Assembly: GCA_001564065.1 (NCBI GenBank)
Contig: LKNA01000001.1
Location: 1-64,000, forward strand
Direction of reading: 5' to 3'
Length of the DNA: 64,000 nt
DNA from: Chitinophagaceae bacterium T5-Br10_B2g13
Lineage (GTDB): Bacteria; Bacteroidota; Rhodothermia; Balneolales; Balneolaceae
Position numbers and translations under genes: made by a program
Part shown: in pieces, positions 36,344-45,752 of the stretch
How positions within the stretch are numbered: position 1 is the stretch's first letter
Layout of the letters: each line of letters opens with the position of its first letter
Notes under the pieces: generated by a model
Told to the model about the DNA's origin: nothing
What the model saw: only the letters and a program-made list of their open reading frames with translations
Databases searched by the model: none

Positions 36344-36781
36344 CTATATCTCCTTAGGCAGCATCTTCCAGTCTATGGACCAAAATCCAGACCCGGTAAT
36401 GAAAAGAAAAACGCACCCTAAAAACATTGCAAAATCGATCCTGGAGATATGCGCCATTAGCCAAAAACCCTCTTCAAGCATGATCGGAAGTTTACCGACA
36501 AGAACCGTAAAACTTATCGTCAGAAGCAGAGGTATTACGGCAATTCTTGTAAAGAGCCCTGCCATAATCAAAAGACCGCAGATCACTTCGAAGGTTGAGA
36601 TTAGAGTTACCATCGTGCCTGCTGAGATAAAACCTAAATTTTGAAAAAATCCGGTTTCCTGAAGCTCGGGATAGGAAAATTTCAGAACTCCTCCGGCAAG
36701 GAAATAGAAGCCGACCATAAACCGAATCAGCAGTGTTGTTTTATGAGGTTCTGTTGAAAGAATACGGTTTTTCATGTCCAT
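36344..36781 (-). CDS. DoxX family membrane protein
   Basis: ORF 145 aa; RFMVGFYFLAGGVLKFSYPELQETGFFQNLG...FEVICGLLIMAGLFTRIAVIPLLL. Confidence 0.85.
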   Translation of the reverse strand: MDMKNRILSTEPHKTTLLIRFMVGFYFLAGGVLKFSYPELQETGFFQNLGFISAGTMVTLISTFEVICGLLIMAGLFTRIAVIPLLLTISFTVLVGKLPIMLEEGFWLMAHISRIDFAMFLGCVFLFITGSGFWSIDWKMLPKEI

Positions 36782-37000
36782 TAAATTATGTTCACATTAA
36801 AACAACTCCCTGCTTGAATATTACGTAAAAAGAGGATGATTCCCATATAAATCAAGTCATTGTCACACTTTTTATCACACTCTTCAAAAACAGATAACTC
36901 TATATTTTTAGCTAGCCTGTCGATCAATGACTTCCAAAATGTTGCTACAGTGCCCGATTATCACTTTATTCCATCCATACTTTAACTGATAAAAACTTGT

Positions 37001-38569
37001 ATGAATACAAAACAGCTTATCTATTCGGTACTTGTTTTCCTTTTGCTTACTTCATGCTCACAATCGGGAAATGATTCGCTTTACGACCTCCTTGATCTGG
37101 AAGAAATTACAGTTGATCAACTGCAAGAACGATACAATAATGGAAATTTAACCGCTTCGCAGGTTACAAGAGCTTATCTAGATAGGATTGAAGCCATTGA
37201 CAGAAATGGGCCGGGTTTAAATGCCATATTAACAGTCAATCCCAATGCCCTGGAAATTGCTGATGAACTGGACCGTGAACGGCGCGACGGAAATGTCAGA
37301 GGGCCACTGCACGGTGTACCCATCATTTTAAAAGACAACATCAACACTACAGATATGCAGACGACAGCCGGCTCACGATTTATGGAAGGATCGGTTCCGC
37401 CTCAAGATGCTTTTATCGTGAAACGATTACGTGAAGAAGGAGCTATCATTCTGGCGAAAGCAAACCTCAGTGAATGGGCAAACTTTCACAGCAGCTTCTC
37501 TTCCAGCGGTTGGAGCGGACTGGGTGGTCAGGTAAATAACCCCTATGATCTGACCCGCAATCCCTGCGGATCAAGTTCAGGTTCCGGGGTTGCTGCTTCT
37601 GCCAACCTTGCTACTCTTACAATTGGAACAGAAACAAATGGGTCCATCGTATGTCCGTCTAACGCAAATGGAATTGTCGGTTTCAAACCCACCATCGGGT
37701 TGTGGAGCCGATCCGGTATCATCCCGATTTCGCATACTACCGACAGCGCCGGCCCTATGGTTCGAACTGTACGCGATGCCGCCATTCTGCTGAGTTCAGC
37801 CACCGGCGTGGATCCGCGTGATGAATTTTCAGCAGCCAGCGAGGAGCATATCCATGACGATTACACTCAGTTTTTGAACGAAGACGGCCTGCAAGGCAAA
37901 CGACTCGGACTCTACACACAACCTCTCGGCAACCACTTCCGCGTGGATACACTTATGAACGAAACCGTTCGTAAACTGGAAGAGCTTGGGGCTGAGATCA
38001 TTGAAATAGACCAGATTTCTGAAACGAATATTGGTGGTGACTCATTTCAGGTGCTTCTATACGAATTCAAAGATGGTTTAAACAAGTACTTTGCTTCCCT
38101 GGGTGAAGATGCGCCTGTCTCCAGTATCGAAGAACTGGCAGAACTGACGCGGAACACACCAGAGGAGACTGAAAAATTTGACCGTAATCTGATCCTGATG
38201 GCCGCTGAAAAAGGAGATCTCGATTCAGAAGAATACCGGGAAGCACTTGAAAACATGCTTCGGTACAGCCGTGAAGAGGGTATTGACCGCGTAATGGACG
38301 AACACAATCTGGATGCATTTATATCTCCAACCGGTTCTCCTGCATGGAAAACAGATGTAACATTGGGCGATAATTTTTCACTCTCATCCAGCTCTCCATC
38401 TGCACGCGCCGGATATCCAATAATTACGGTTCCAATGGGTGAACTGGATGGACTTCCTTTCGGACTTTCTTTCTTTGGCCGCGCATGGAGTGAGCCTGTA
38501 CTTCTGGAAATTGCCTACGCCTTTGAACAGGCAACACAGCATCGAATCATTCCGGAGTTCAAGAACTAA
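37001..38569 (+). CDS. Amidase (amidase signature family), lipoprotein-like N-terminus
   Basis: ORF 522 aa; GPLHGVPIILKDNINT, NPYDLTRNPCGSSSGSGVAASANLATLTIGTETNGSIVCP. Confidence 0.95.
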   Translation: MNTKQLIYSVLVFLLLTSCSQSGNDSLYDLLDLEEITVDQLQERYNNGNLTASQVTRAYLDRIEAIDRNGPGLNAILTVNPNALEIADELDRERRDGNVRGPLHGVPIILKDNINTTDMQTTAGSRFMEGSVPPQDAFIVKRLREEGAIILAKANLSEWANFHSSFSSSGWSGLGGQVNNPYDLTRNPCGSSSGSGVAASANLATLTIGTETNGSIVCPSNANGIVGFKPTIGLWSRSGIIPISHTTDSAGPMVRTVRDAAILLSSATGVDPRDEFSAASEEHIHDDYTQFLNEDGLQGKRLGLYTQPLGNHFRVDTLMNETVRKLEELGAEIIEIDQISETNIGGDSFQVLLYEFKDGLNKYFASLGEDAPVSSIEELAELTRNTPEETEKFDRNLILMAAEKGDLDSEEYREALENMLRYSREEGIDRVMDEHNLDAFISPTGSPAWKTDVTLGDNFSLSSSSPSARAGYPIITVPMGELDGLPFGLSFFGRAWSEPVLLEIAYAFEQATQHRIIPEFKN

Positions 38570-38719
38570 CAATTTTTCAGATTCCAATAACAGTTCCGAT
38601 AAACTATTTTTGGAGATAAAATTATTGAGCTAAGCGTTTAATGGATGAAACAATTCGGTCTGGCATAAGTTTAACCATGATTGAATTGTTTCCACTAAAC
38701 GTTTAACATCAAATACGGT

Positions 38720-41110
38720 TTGAAATCAAAGAGTCACACATCCTTTCCCTTTTGGAAAAAAGTTCTCTCAGTTGTTCTGCTCACACCTTTAGCACTTTTT
38801 CTATTTATCTTTTTACTGACATTATCCGGCGTATTTGGTCCGGTGCCCGGCACTAAAGAGATCAGCAAACTTGATCAAGACAATTCCATTGTTCTGATCT
38901 CATCAGACGGTGTACAGATGGGAAGTTTTCAGGACCGAAACCGTGTCCATACCTCTCTAGAAGAGATTAATCCAAAGGTGATAGATGCACTACTTGCGAT
39001 TGAAGACATTCGGTTTCGATCCCACAGCGGAGTGGATTACCGGGCATTGGCACGTGTGTTTGTCAAAACCATTATAATGGGACAAAATGCGGGCGGTGGC
39101 AGTACTCTTACGCAGCAGTTAGCCAAAAACCTCTATCCAAGGGAGGGGAATAGAGGTTTCCTTCTCTTTACTGATAAACTGCGCGAAATGATTATCGCAA
39201 GCAGAATTGAATCGGTCTTCACCAAAGATGAAGTACTGGAACTCTATTTAAATAACGTATCATTTGGAGAAGACACCTTCGGCATTGAGATGGCCGCTTA
39301 CCGATTTTTCAGCAAATCATCAGCAGAACTGGATTTGAATGAAGCGGCTACATTAGCCGGAGTTCTGAAGGCAACAACTTACTATAACCCCCATCGAAAT
39401 CCGGAACGGGCTAAGTCCAGAAGAAATCTGGTTCTTCTTCAGATGGAGAAGTATGGAATGATTGATCAGGATCAGTTAACGGAACAGATCAACTCAGAAC
39501 TCTCTGTTACCTATGATCGGTCGGCAGGTGTTCAAAATATCGCACCCTATTATAAAGTTCAGGTACGTAGAGAACTGACCGGAATACTGGATTCGCTGAA
39601 TTTTCACTCTGAATCCGGTTCAAAACTAACTGACAGCGGATTAATCATTCACACCTCTCTGGATACACGACTGCAGCTGGCTGCTGAAAATGCCGTTAAA
39701 ATTCAGATGAAACAGTTGCAGGCAATCTTTGATCGTGAAATAGAAAACCGCCCTATCTTTGGTGAAGATGACCCGGAAGTACTTCGGGTGTGGTTCCAGA
39801 GTGAATCATATAAGCGATTAAAAGCTGAGGGAATTTCAGATGATGAAATTGAGCAGATCCTTCACGAGCCGGTGCCTACTCTTCTTTACAGCTGGGACGG
39901 CTACAAAGAGATGGAGATCTCCCCTTATGATGAAATCCGATATTATCTCTCTTTTTTAAATGCAGGATTTTATGCAATCCACCCCACCTCCGGTCACGTT
40001 TTAGCCTGGGTAGGCGGAATTGACTACCGCCACTTTCCCTTTGACCAGGTGCTGGCATCACGTCAGCCCGGATCTGCATTTAAGCCGGTTCTTTACGCAG
40101 CTGCCATAGAGGCGGGCAGAACACCATGCGATTACCAGCGAAACATGTTGGCACAGTATGCCGATTATGATGACTGGACACCTCAAAATAATAACAGGGA
40201 ATATGGCGGACGATACTCCCTACAGGCGGCATTGGCTCAGTCGGTTAATACAGTAGCCGTTCAGCTTGCAACCGAAACAGGCATTGAACCAATCCGATCA
40301 ACTGCCCGGAATATGGGAATCAAATCTGCGCTTCCCGACGGCCCCTCCGTCGCGCTGGGTACGGCAGAGATGTCCCTGATGGAGCTTACTACAGCCTACA
40401 CCGCATTTTTATATGAAGGAATTCCGGCTGAACCCACCTTTATTACCAAAATCTATTCCGATCAGGGTGAGCTTATTTATGATGCCAATAAGCAAGGCTC
40501 AGATACCAATCAGCTACAACTACCCGTATCCGGTGAGTTGGAAATTAAAAACCCATTCTCTACTTACACTTCAAACGGAATCACAAAAGAGACAGCCGCT
40601 ACAATGGTGGCTATGCTCCAGAAAACCGTAAACGAGGGAACCGGAGCCCCGCTGCGATCACGATTTCAAATCAAGCACGCATTGGGTGGTAAAACCGGAA
40701 CTACACAGAATTTTACTGACGGATGGTTTATTGGATTCACACCGGAGCTTGTATTTGGAACCCGGGTTGGCGGATGGAATCATCGCGTGAGATTTCGTGA
40801 ATACCCTGCCTATGCATCACAGACAGCGCTGCCTATTGCAGGAACCTTTTTGCAAAACTTGGACCGGTATAACGATCTTCCGCCTCAGGCCAACAAATTT
40901 CAACCTTCACAGCTCAACACTCCATATTCACTTGAGTGCAGTGACACCCGAAATGACCGGATTACTGATCGAATTCGTGATTTCTTCACAGGTCAAAGCA
41001 GCGACGAGCCCCGTGTGATTGGCGAATCAGATAAAGAAGATGAGAATAAAGGAAATATCTTTAAACGAATCGGCAGGAAACTGGGTATTACTAAAGATAA
41101 TGATAACTAA
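38720..41110 (+). CDS. Class A penicillin-binding protein (transglycosylase/transpeptidase)
   Basis: ORF 796 aa (TTG start); AIEDIRFRSHSGVDYRALARV, GGGSTLTQQLAKNLYP, RQPGSAFKPVLYAAAIEAG, KHALGGKTGTTQNFTDGWFIGFTP. Confidence 0.95.
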   Translation: MKSKSHTSFPFWKKVLSVVLLTPLALFLFIFLLTLSGVFGPVPGTKEISKLDQDNSIVLISSDGVQMGSFQDRNRVHTSLEEINPKVIDALLAIEDIRFRSHSGVDYRALARVFVKTIIMGQNAGGGSTLTQQLAKNLYPREGNRGFLLFTDKLREMIIASRIESVFTKDEVLELYLNNVSFGEDTFGIEMAAYRFFSKSSAELDLNEAATLAGVLKATTYYNPHRNPERAKSRRNLVLLQMEKYGMIDQDQLTEQINSELSVTYDRSAGVQNIAPYYKVQVRRELTGILDSLNFHSESGSKLTDSGLIIHTSLDTRLQLAAENAVKIQMKQLQAIFDREIENRPIFGEDDPEVLRVWFQSESYKRLKAEGISDDEIEQILHEPVPTLLYSWDGYKEMEISPYDEIRYYLSFLNAGFYAIHPTSGHVLAWVGGIDYRHFPFDQVLASRQPGSAFKPVLYAAAIEAGRTPCDYQRNMLAQYADYDDWTPQNNNREYGGRYSLQAALAQSVNTVAVQLATETGIEPIRSTARNMGIKSALPDGPSVALGTAEMSLMELTTAYTAFLYEGIPAEPTFITKIYSDQGELIYDANKQGSDTNQLQLPVSGELEIKNPFSTYTSNGITKETAATMVAMLQKTVNEGTGAPLRSRFQIKHALGGKTGTTQNFTDGWFIGFTPELVFGTRVGGWNHRVRFREYPAYASQTALPIAGTFLQNLDRYNDLPPQANKFQPSQLNTPYSLECSDTRNDRITDRIRDFFTGQSSDEPRVIGESDKEDENKGNIFKRIGRKLGITKDNDN

Positions 41111-41210
41111 GTGTACAGTTTACTATCCAATTAACTCTCCTCACTCTTATGTTATGAATTGATCTATTCAACTTATTGTTGTTGAGTTCAAATCACACAA
41201 ATAAATTCTT

Positions 41211-41720
41211 ATGGATAACAGGCCGGTAGTTATTACCGATTTCACAAATCTGGCAAATCAGAAATGGCAAATCGTAAACGACGACGTAATGGGAGGTTTG
41301 TCGGATAGCCGTTTCCAGATTAATTCGGACGGAAATGCCGTTTTTCTGGGTGATATTTCACTCAAAAACAACGGCGGATTTGCTTCAGTAAGAAATCAGG
41401 AGCGTCTTAATCTGCTCGGGTTTATGAAGGTTCGACTAACCGTCAGAGGAGATGGTAACAGGTACAGTTTCAGGCTTAAATCCGGCTCAACCCGTTCAAA
41501 CATCAATTATTGGTACGAACACAGGTTCGATACCATAGCAAATAGCTGGGAAGAGATTTCACTCCCTTTAAATGATTTTCAAGCCACGTTCAGAGGTAAA
41601 AAGCCGGCTGACGCCCCAAAGCTTGATACAGAAAATATCTCTCACTTTGGGTTTCTCATCAGCGATAAACAGAGTGGTGAGTTTCGTTTAGAGATCAAAA
41701 AAATTGAAGCTGTTCGGTAA
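41211..41720 (+). CDS. CIA30 (complex I intermediate-associated protein 30)-like protein
   Basis: ORF 169 aa; WQIVNDDVMGGLSDSRFQ...LKNNGGFASVRN...LPLNDFQATFRGK. Confidence 0.88.
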   Translation: MDNRPVVITDFTNLANQKWQIVNDDVMGGLSDSRFQINSDGNAVFLGDISLKNNGGFASVRNQERLNLLGFMKVRLTVRGDGNRYSFRLKSGSTRSNINYWYEHRFDTIANSWEEISLPLNDFQATFRGKKPADAPKLDTENISHFGFLISDKQSGEFRLEIKKIEAVR

Positions 41721-41742
41721 ACCGTCCGCTCTGTTTAATAAC

Positions 41743-43302
41743 TTAGTACAGATTGAAACGAATGGTTGATAGAACCTGCCATCTGTCCACACTTCGGGAA
41801 GCATTTTCTGATCGAACTGTAAATGTAGGAGGCTCTTCCGGGAGTACGGTATAGTCGTAGTCAGCATAGTCATAAACAGATGATACTTCATCCCAATATT
41901 TATACTGCGCTGCAAATTCAAGCTGTACACCGGGTGAGAGCTGAATTCCCGTTCCAAAAGAGAGAATGCTACGATCATCTGTACCGTTTTCAAATTTGCT
42001 TGGCAGAAAACTTAATCCACCGCGCAGGGAAACTCCTTCATTAAGCTGATATTGAACACCTGCTCTTAAATTCCATACCGATCTGAAATTGTTCTCGATA
42101 AACTCGTTTTCTGCAATTTCATCTTCAAATAGGGAACCATCTCTAAAATCTATCCTGGTACCGGCATAATTCACATACTCTGCCGCGCCAGAGACCGACC
42201 ATCCGTTCAGATCATTCAATGAAAAACCGACTGAAGTTCTCGATGGCATCTCCACATAATAGGTAAATTCATTGTTCAGCTCGTCTTCAAAAGTAACCCC
42301 ATTATCGAATGTGGTCTGAATATTTGCATCAAAAATCTCTTCCACCTCCATTCTTGTACCAAGTGTATAGCTTGCCCCTACATTCAGTACTTCATTCAAC
42401 CTGTAAATCAAACCGGCTCGCAGCTTAAAGCCTGTGTACGTACTTCGAATCTTATCCTGCAGCAGAATATTATCAATATCTGTATCACCTGTGCCGTCGT
42501 CATTCGTATCAATGAAGTCACTGTTGTATTCATTAAAATTATCCACTTCCTGAAAGAGACGATCGTAGGTATATCGTCCATTCAGTATTCCAAGACTTAC
42601 CCCAACCATTAAATTTTCCTGGAATTCAGTAGCTGCAAAAAAGCTGTATTCACCACCATAACCGCTCTCAAAAATCTCCCCCTGCTGGCGAACTCCTAAA
42701 TAGTCTCCAAATTCCGGGAATCCAATTCTGAAAATAGACTCATCCCAGTCTTCAAACTCATCGCCATAGTCGATGGCAAAAGTATTGAATGCAATATCTG
42801 CATAAGTTGAACCGGGAGTTTTAAACTGATCCGTAATCGTTGTCTGCTCATTTCTGCCTCTGAAGCCAAGTGCTCTGTTAAAGACCGTGTGCTGGTTGTA
42901 CCCGGCCCCTACCACCAAACTACCCTGAGCGGTTGGAAAAGAGTAGACAAACCCTGCATTTGAGAGGTTAAACTGATTATCACTTAGTGAGCGTGAGCTA
43001 TTCACAAACTGTGCCGATTCATCAATATTGGTATAAGCCAATCCAAACTGCCCAAAACTTTGATTATAGAGAGCTGCAGATGCGGGGTTATCCAGAAACG
43101 AACCAAATCCACCGGCGTATGCAGTTCCGGGCATAACTATGGTAATTGGATCCATCGCAATGCCCTGATCACTGAACATGTTTGCCTGGTTGCTGTAAAG
43201 AAGAGAATTTAATGGGTTGGTATTCTGCCCTGTTGACTGACCTATCCCGGCAATAAAAACCAATGCAAACGTCAGAGCCGAAACAATTGAATTTTTTAAC
43301 AT
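41743..43302 (-). CDS. OmpP1/FadL/TodX-like outer-membrane beta-barrel protein
   Basis: ORF 519 aa; signal peptide, N-terminal GTAYAGGFGSFLDNPASAALYNQS motif, C-terminal TIRFNLY. Confidence 0.8.
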   Translation of the reverse strand: MLKNSIVSALTFALVFIAGIGQSTGQNTNPLNSLLYSNQANMFSDQGIAMDPITIVMPGTAYAGGFGSFLDNPASAALYNQSFGQFGLAYTNIDESAQFVNSSRSLSDNQFNLSNAGFVYSFPTAQGSLVVGAGYNQHTVFNRALGFRGRNEQTTITDQFKTPGSTYADIAFNTFAIDYGDEFEDWDESIFRIGFPEFGDYLGVRQQGEIFESGYGGEYSFFAATEFQENLMVGVSLGILNGRYTYDRLFQEVDNFNEYNSDFIDTNDDGTGDTDIDNILLQDKIRSTYTGFKLRAGLIYRLNEVLNVGASYTLGTRMEVEEIFDANIQTTFDNGVTFEDELNNEFTYYVEMPSRTSVGFSLNDLNGWSVSGAAEYVNYAGTRIDFRDGSLFEDEIAENEFIENNFRSVWNLRAGVQYQLNEGVSLRGGLSFLPSKFENGTDDRSILSFGTGIQLSPGVQLEFAAQYKYWDEVSSVYDYADYDYTVLPEEPPTFTVRSENASRSVDRWQVLSTIRFNLY

Positions 43303-43372
43303 ACTTCTCCTGTAAATTTTTAAATACCGGTGAGATTTAAAAGCCGGGCTATTGTCACCCGGCCGGCCTTAT

Positions 43373-44860
43373 TTAGTTTCTATTATTAGAAGATGACGAT
43401 GAGCGATTTCGGGATGAATTGCCGCTGCTGGATCTGTTGTTCGATGATGAGCGATTCACAGAACCACTGCTCGATCGGTTACTGTTTGAAGAACGATTTA
43501 CAGTTGAACGTGAAGATGAATTACTGCTTCTGGTTCTGTTCACACCGGAAGATGATCTGCTGCTATTTGTTATTCCTTCTATAGCCGCGTTACCTAAAGC
43601 TCGTCCTACAGATCTGAAAAACCCGGATGTGCTGTTCTGCCTTCTGTTGATATTTTCAGCGCGTACGGAAGGAGAGCTTATCCGATTTCTTACCGTTGCA
43701 CTTTCTGCTCTTCTGTTAACTGAAGATTGATTTACAGATCTGTTTACAGTTACTGATCTTCGGTTGATTGTTGTATTATTTCCAACATTTATCCGGTTCC
43801 CTTCAGATCGTGGCGCAACATTAGTAGATGTTCTGCTCGAAGTTGAACTCACAGCAGCCTGCTGGCGGTTTTCATTATTTGATCGATTACGGTTCGTACT
43901 CGACCCGCTTGAGCGATTTGAAGAATTACTCCTGTTTACAGATCCACTGCTTCGGTTGTTGGAGCTAGACCGGTTTCTGTTTACAGATCCGCTGCTATTG
44001 TTATTAGAACGAGTACGGTTTACAGTACCGCTGGATCGGTTCGTATTTGTATTAGACCGATTGACTGTAGACCTGCTGTTGGTTCTGGTTGTAGCATTGG
44101 ATCGTATTGTGCTCGCAGATCTGGTTCGGTTTACAGTACTGCTTCTATTTACCTGCGTAGATCTTGCGTTGCTTCTAATAGCGCTTCTGCTGCTCTGAGC
44201 CGTTGCGGTTCTGTTTCTTATCACATTACCTCGTGTTGCCAGTCCTGAACTTCTCGGGCCATAATCTCTGCGAACGGTTCTTGTATTGTACACTATCAAA
44301 GGCCTGCCATAATACCCGCTGTATCCCCAGTATCCGCTATAAAAACCACCATAGTAAGAGTATGGGCTATAGTGAAATCTGTATGGATCATAATAAGCCC
44401 AGCCAAAACCAATACTGAAGTGTGGCCGGAAAAATCTAGCAGCAAAGTAGCTTTGTCCATAATAAGCCGGCCCGTAGTATCTGTAGAAAGGTGGTGTATA
44501 CCAGGAACTGAAATGGTAAGGATAGTAGTGATAGTGATGTACAGAACTGTAAGATCTTCGCACATTTCGATCGTGTGCTAAATCAATACCGTAATTTAAA
44601 TACCACTCCTTGGCTTCGTAATCCTTAAAATAGAACTCCTCAGCATCATCCCAGCCATCTTCGTAGCCCAGAACGTAGTCGTCTTCATTCACAATCTGAC
44701 CAGCCCTCTGATCAACAGCAGCTTGGCGATCCGGTGCTGGCTGAGTGGAAGCCGGATAATAGCCTCTGTCAGGTTGGACGGTCTTCACCTGTGTGTAGCA
44801 ACCGGACAAAAGTAGTCCTGATGCAATTAAAATCGCGAGATATTGTAGTTTGAATTTCAT
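43373..44860 (-). CDS. Predicted lipoprotein with Tyr-rich middle and Ser/Asn/Arg-rich low-complexity C-terminal half
   Basis: ORF 495 aa; lipobox LLLSGCYTQ; iterated NRSS/SVNR/RSS repeats. Confidence 0.75.
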   Translation of the reverse strand: MKFKLQYLAILIASGLLLSGCYTQVKTVQPDRGYYPASTQPAPDRQAAVDQRAGQIVNEDDYVLGYEDGWDDAEEFYFKDYEAKEWYLNYGIDLAHDRNVRRSYSSVHHYHYYPYHFSSWYTPPFYRYYGPAYYGQSYFAARFFRPHFSIGFGWAYYDPYRFHYSPYSYYGGFYSGYWGYSGYYGRPLIVYNTRTVRRDYGPRSSGLATRGNVIRNRTATAQSSRSAIRSNARSTQVNRSSTVNRTRSASTIRSNATTRTNSRSTVNRSNTNTNRSSGTVNRTRSNNNSSGSVNRNRSSSNNRSSGSVNRSNSSNRSSGSSTNRNRSNNENRQQAAVSSTSSRTSTNVAPRSEGNRINVGNNTTINRRSVTVNRSVNQSSVNRRAESATVRNRISSPSVRAENINRRQNSTSGFFRSVGRALGNAAIEGITNSSRSSSGVNRTRSSNSSSRSTVNRSSNSNRSSSGSVNRSSSNNRSSSGNSSRNRSSSSSNNRN

Positions 44861-45095
44861 ATCAGCCTCCGGCTTATTAACAGTTCTGTACCTTCAACAG
44901 TAAAAATACACAACTGGTTTCATACATTGTATCACATATCCATGTGAGTAAATGTAAAATCTTCAATTTATTGATCATTAAAGCAGATCAACACTTTCTA
45001 AACCCATATTCTGTCTTTGATTATAACGCAGAGCAGATTATAGTGTTGCAGGAAATATTAAGGGCTTACATTACAATGCATTAAGAAAATAAATA

Positions 45096-45728
45096 TTAAA
45101 TCTCTCCTCTTAATGACTTAGCAATTACCTCAGCTTTTGAGTTTACATGAAGCTTTTTATAGATATTTCGAATGTGGGCTCTCACCGTATCAATTGAAAT
45201 ATCAAATCGATCAGCTATCATTTTATAGCTTAATCCGTCAACCAGACCATTGACAATATCTTGTTCGCGGGCCGTCAAATCACTTTCCGGCTTCTTTTTT
45301 ACCTGAGTCGTGTTAAAATACTGAATCACTTTCCGTGCGATCTGCGGAGACATCGGTGCCCCACCTTTTGCGAGATCCTCTACTGCTTCTTTAATCTCAG
45401 GCAGAGAGGTATGTTTGAGAAGGTATCCTGATGCACCGGCTTTAAGGGAATCGAAAATTTTATGCGAATCGTGATAAACTGTAAGCATAATGATATCTAT
45501 CTCAGGGTAGTCCTGCTTGATGATTCCAATCCCTTCTATCCCGGACATACCCGGCAGCTGTATATCCATTAAAAGAATATCCGGCAGCTCTTTCTCTTTC
45601 AGATAGTCGAGCATCTCTTCTACAGAGTCGACCGCTACACGGCAACTGATTCCATCTTGCATATCCAGATAGCGCTGAATGAGATTTCTGATTTTTACAT
45701 TGTCTTCTACAATTCCAACTTTAATCAT
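45096..45728 (-). CDS. LuxR/NarL-family response regulator
   Basis: ORF 210 aa; KVGIVEDNVKIRNLI, ILLMDIQLPGMSGIEG, LTAREQDIVNGLVDGLSYKMIADRFDISIDTVRAHIRNIYKKL. Confidence 0.95.
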   Translation of the reverse strand: MIKVGIVEDNVKIRNLIQRYLDMQDGISCRVAVDSVEEMLDYLKEKELPDILLMDIQLPGMSGIEGIGIIKQDYPEIDIIMLTVYHDSHKIFDSLKAGASGYLLKHTSLPEIKEAVEDLAKGGAPMSPQIARKVIQYFNTTQVKKKPESDLTAREQDIVNGLVDGLSYKMIADRFDISIDTVRAHIRNIYKKLHVNSKAEVIAKSLRGEI

Positions 45729-45752
45729 AACTTCTCCTCTTTTGGTGGTTAA

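Noticed and set aside
43419-44198. Leu/Asp-rich plus-strand ORFs (103 aa and 144 aa)
   Set aside because: Reverse-complement translation of the Ser/Arg/Asn repeat tract of the lipoprotein; low-complexity artefact.
43373-44200. Repeat tract considered as a possible CRISPR or tandem-repeat array
   Set aside because: Period is codon-level and irregular, stays in frame in a lipoprotein ORF, and has no constant repeat/spacer pattern.
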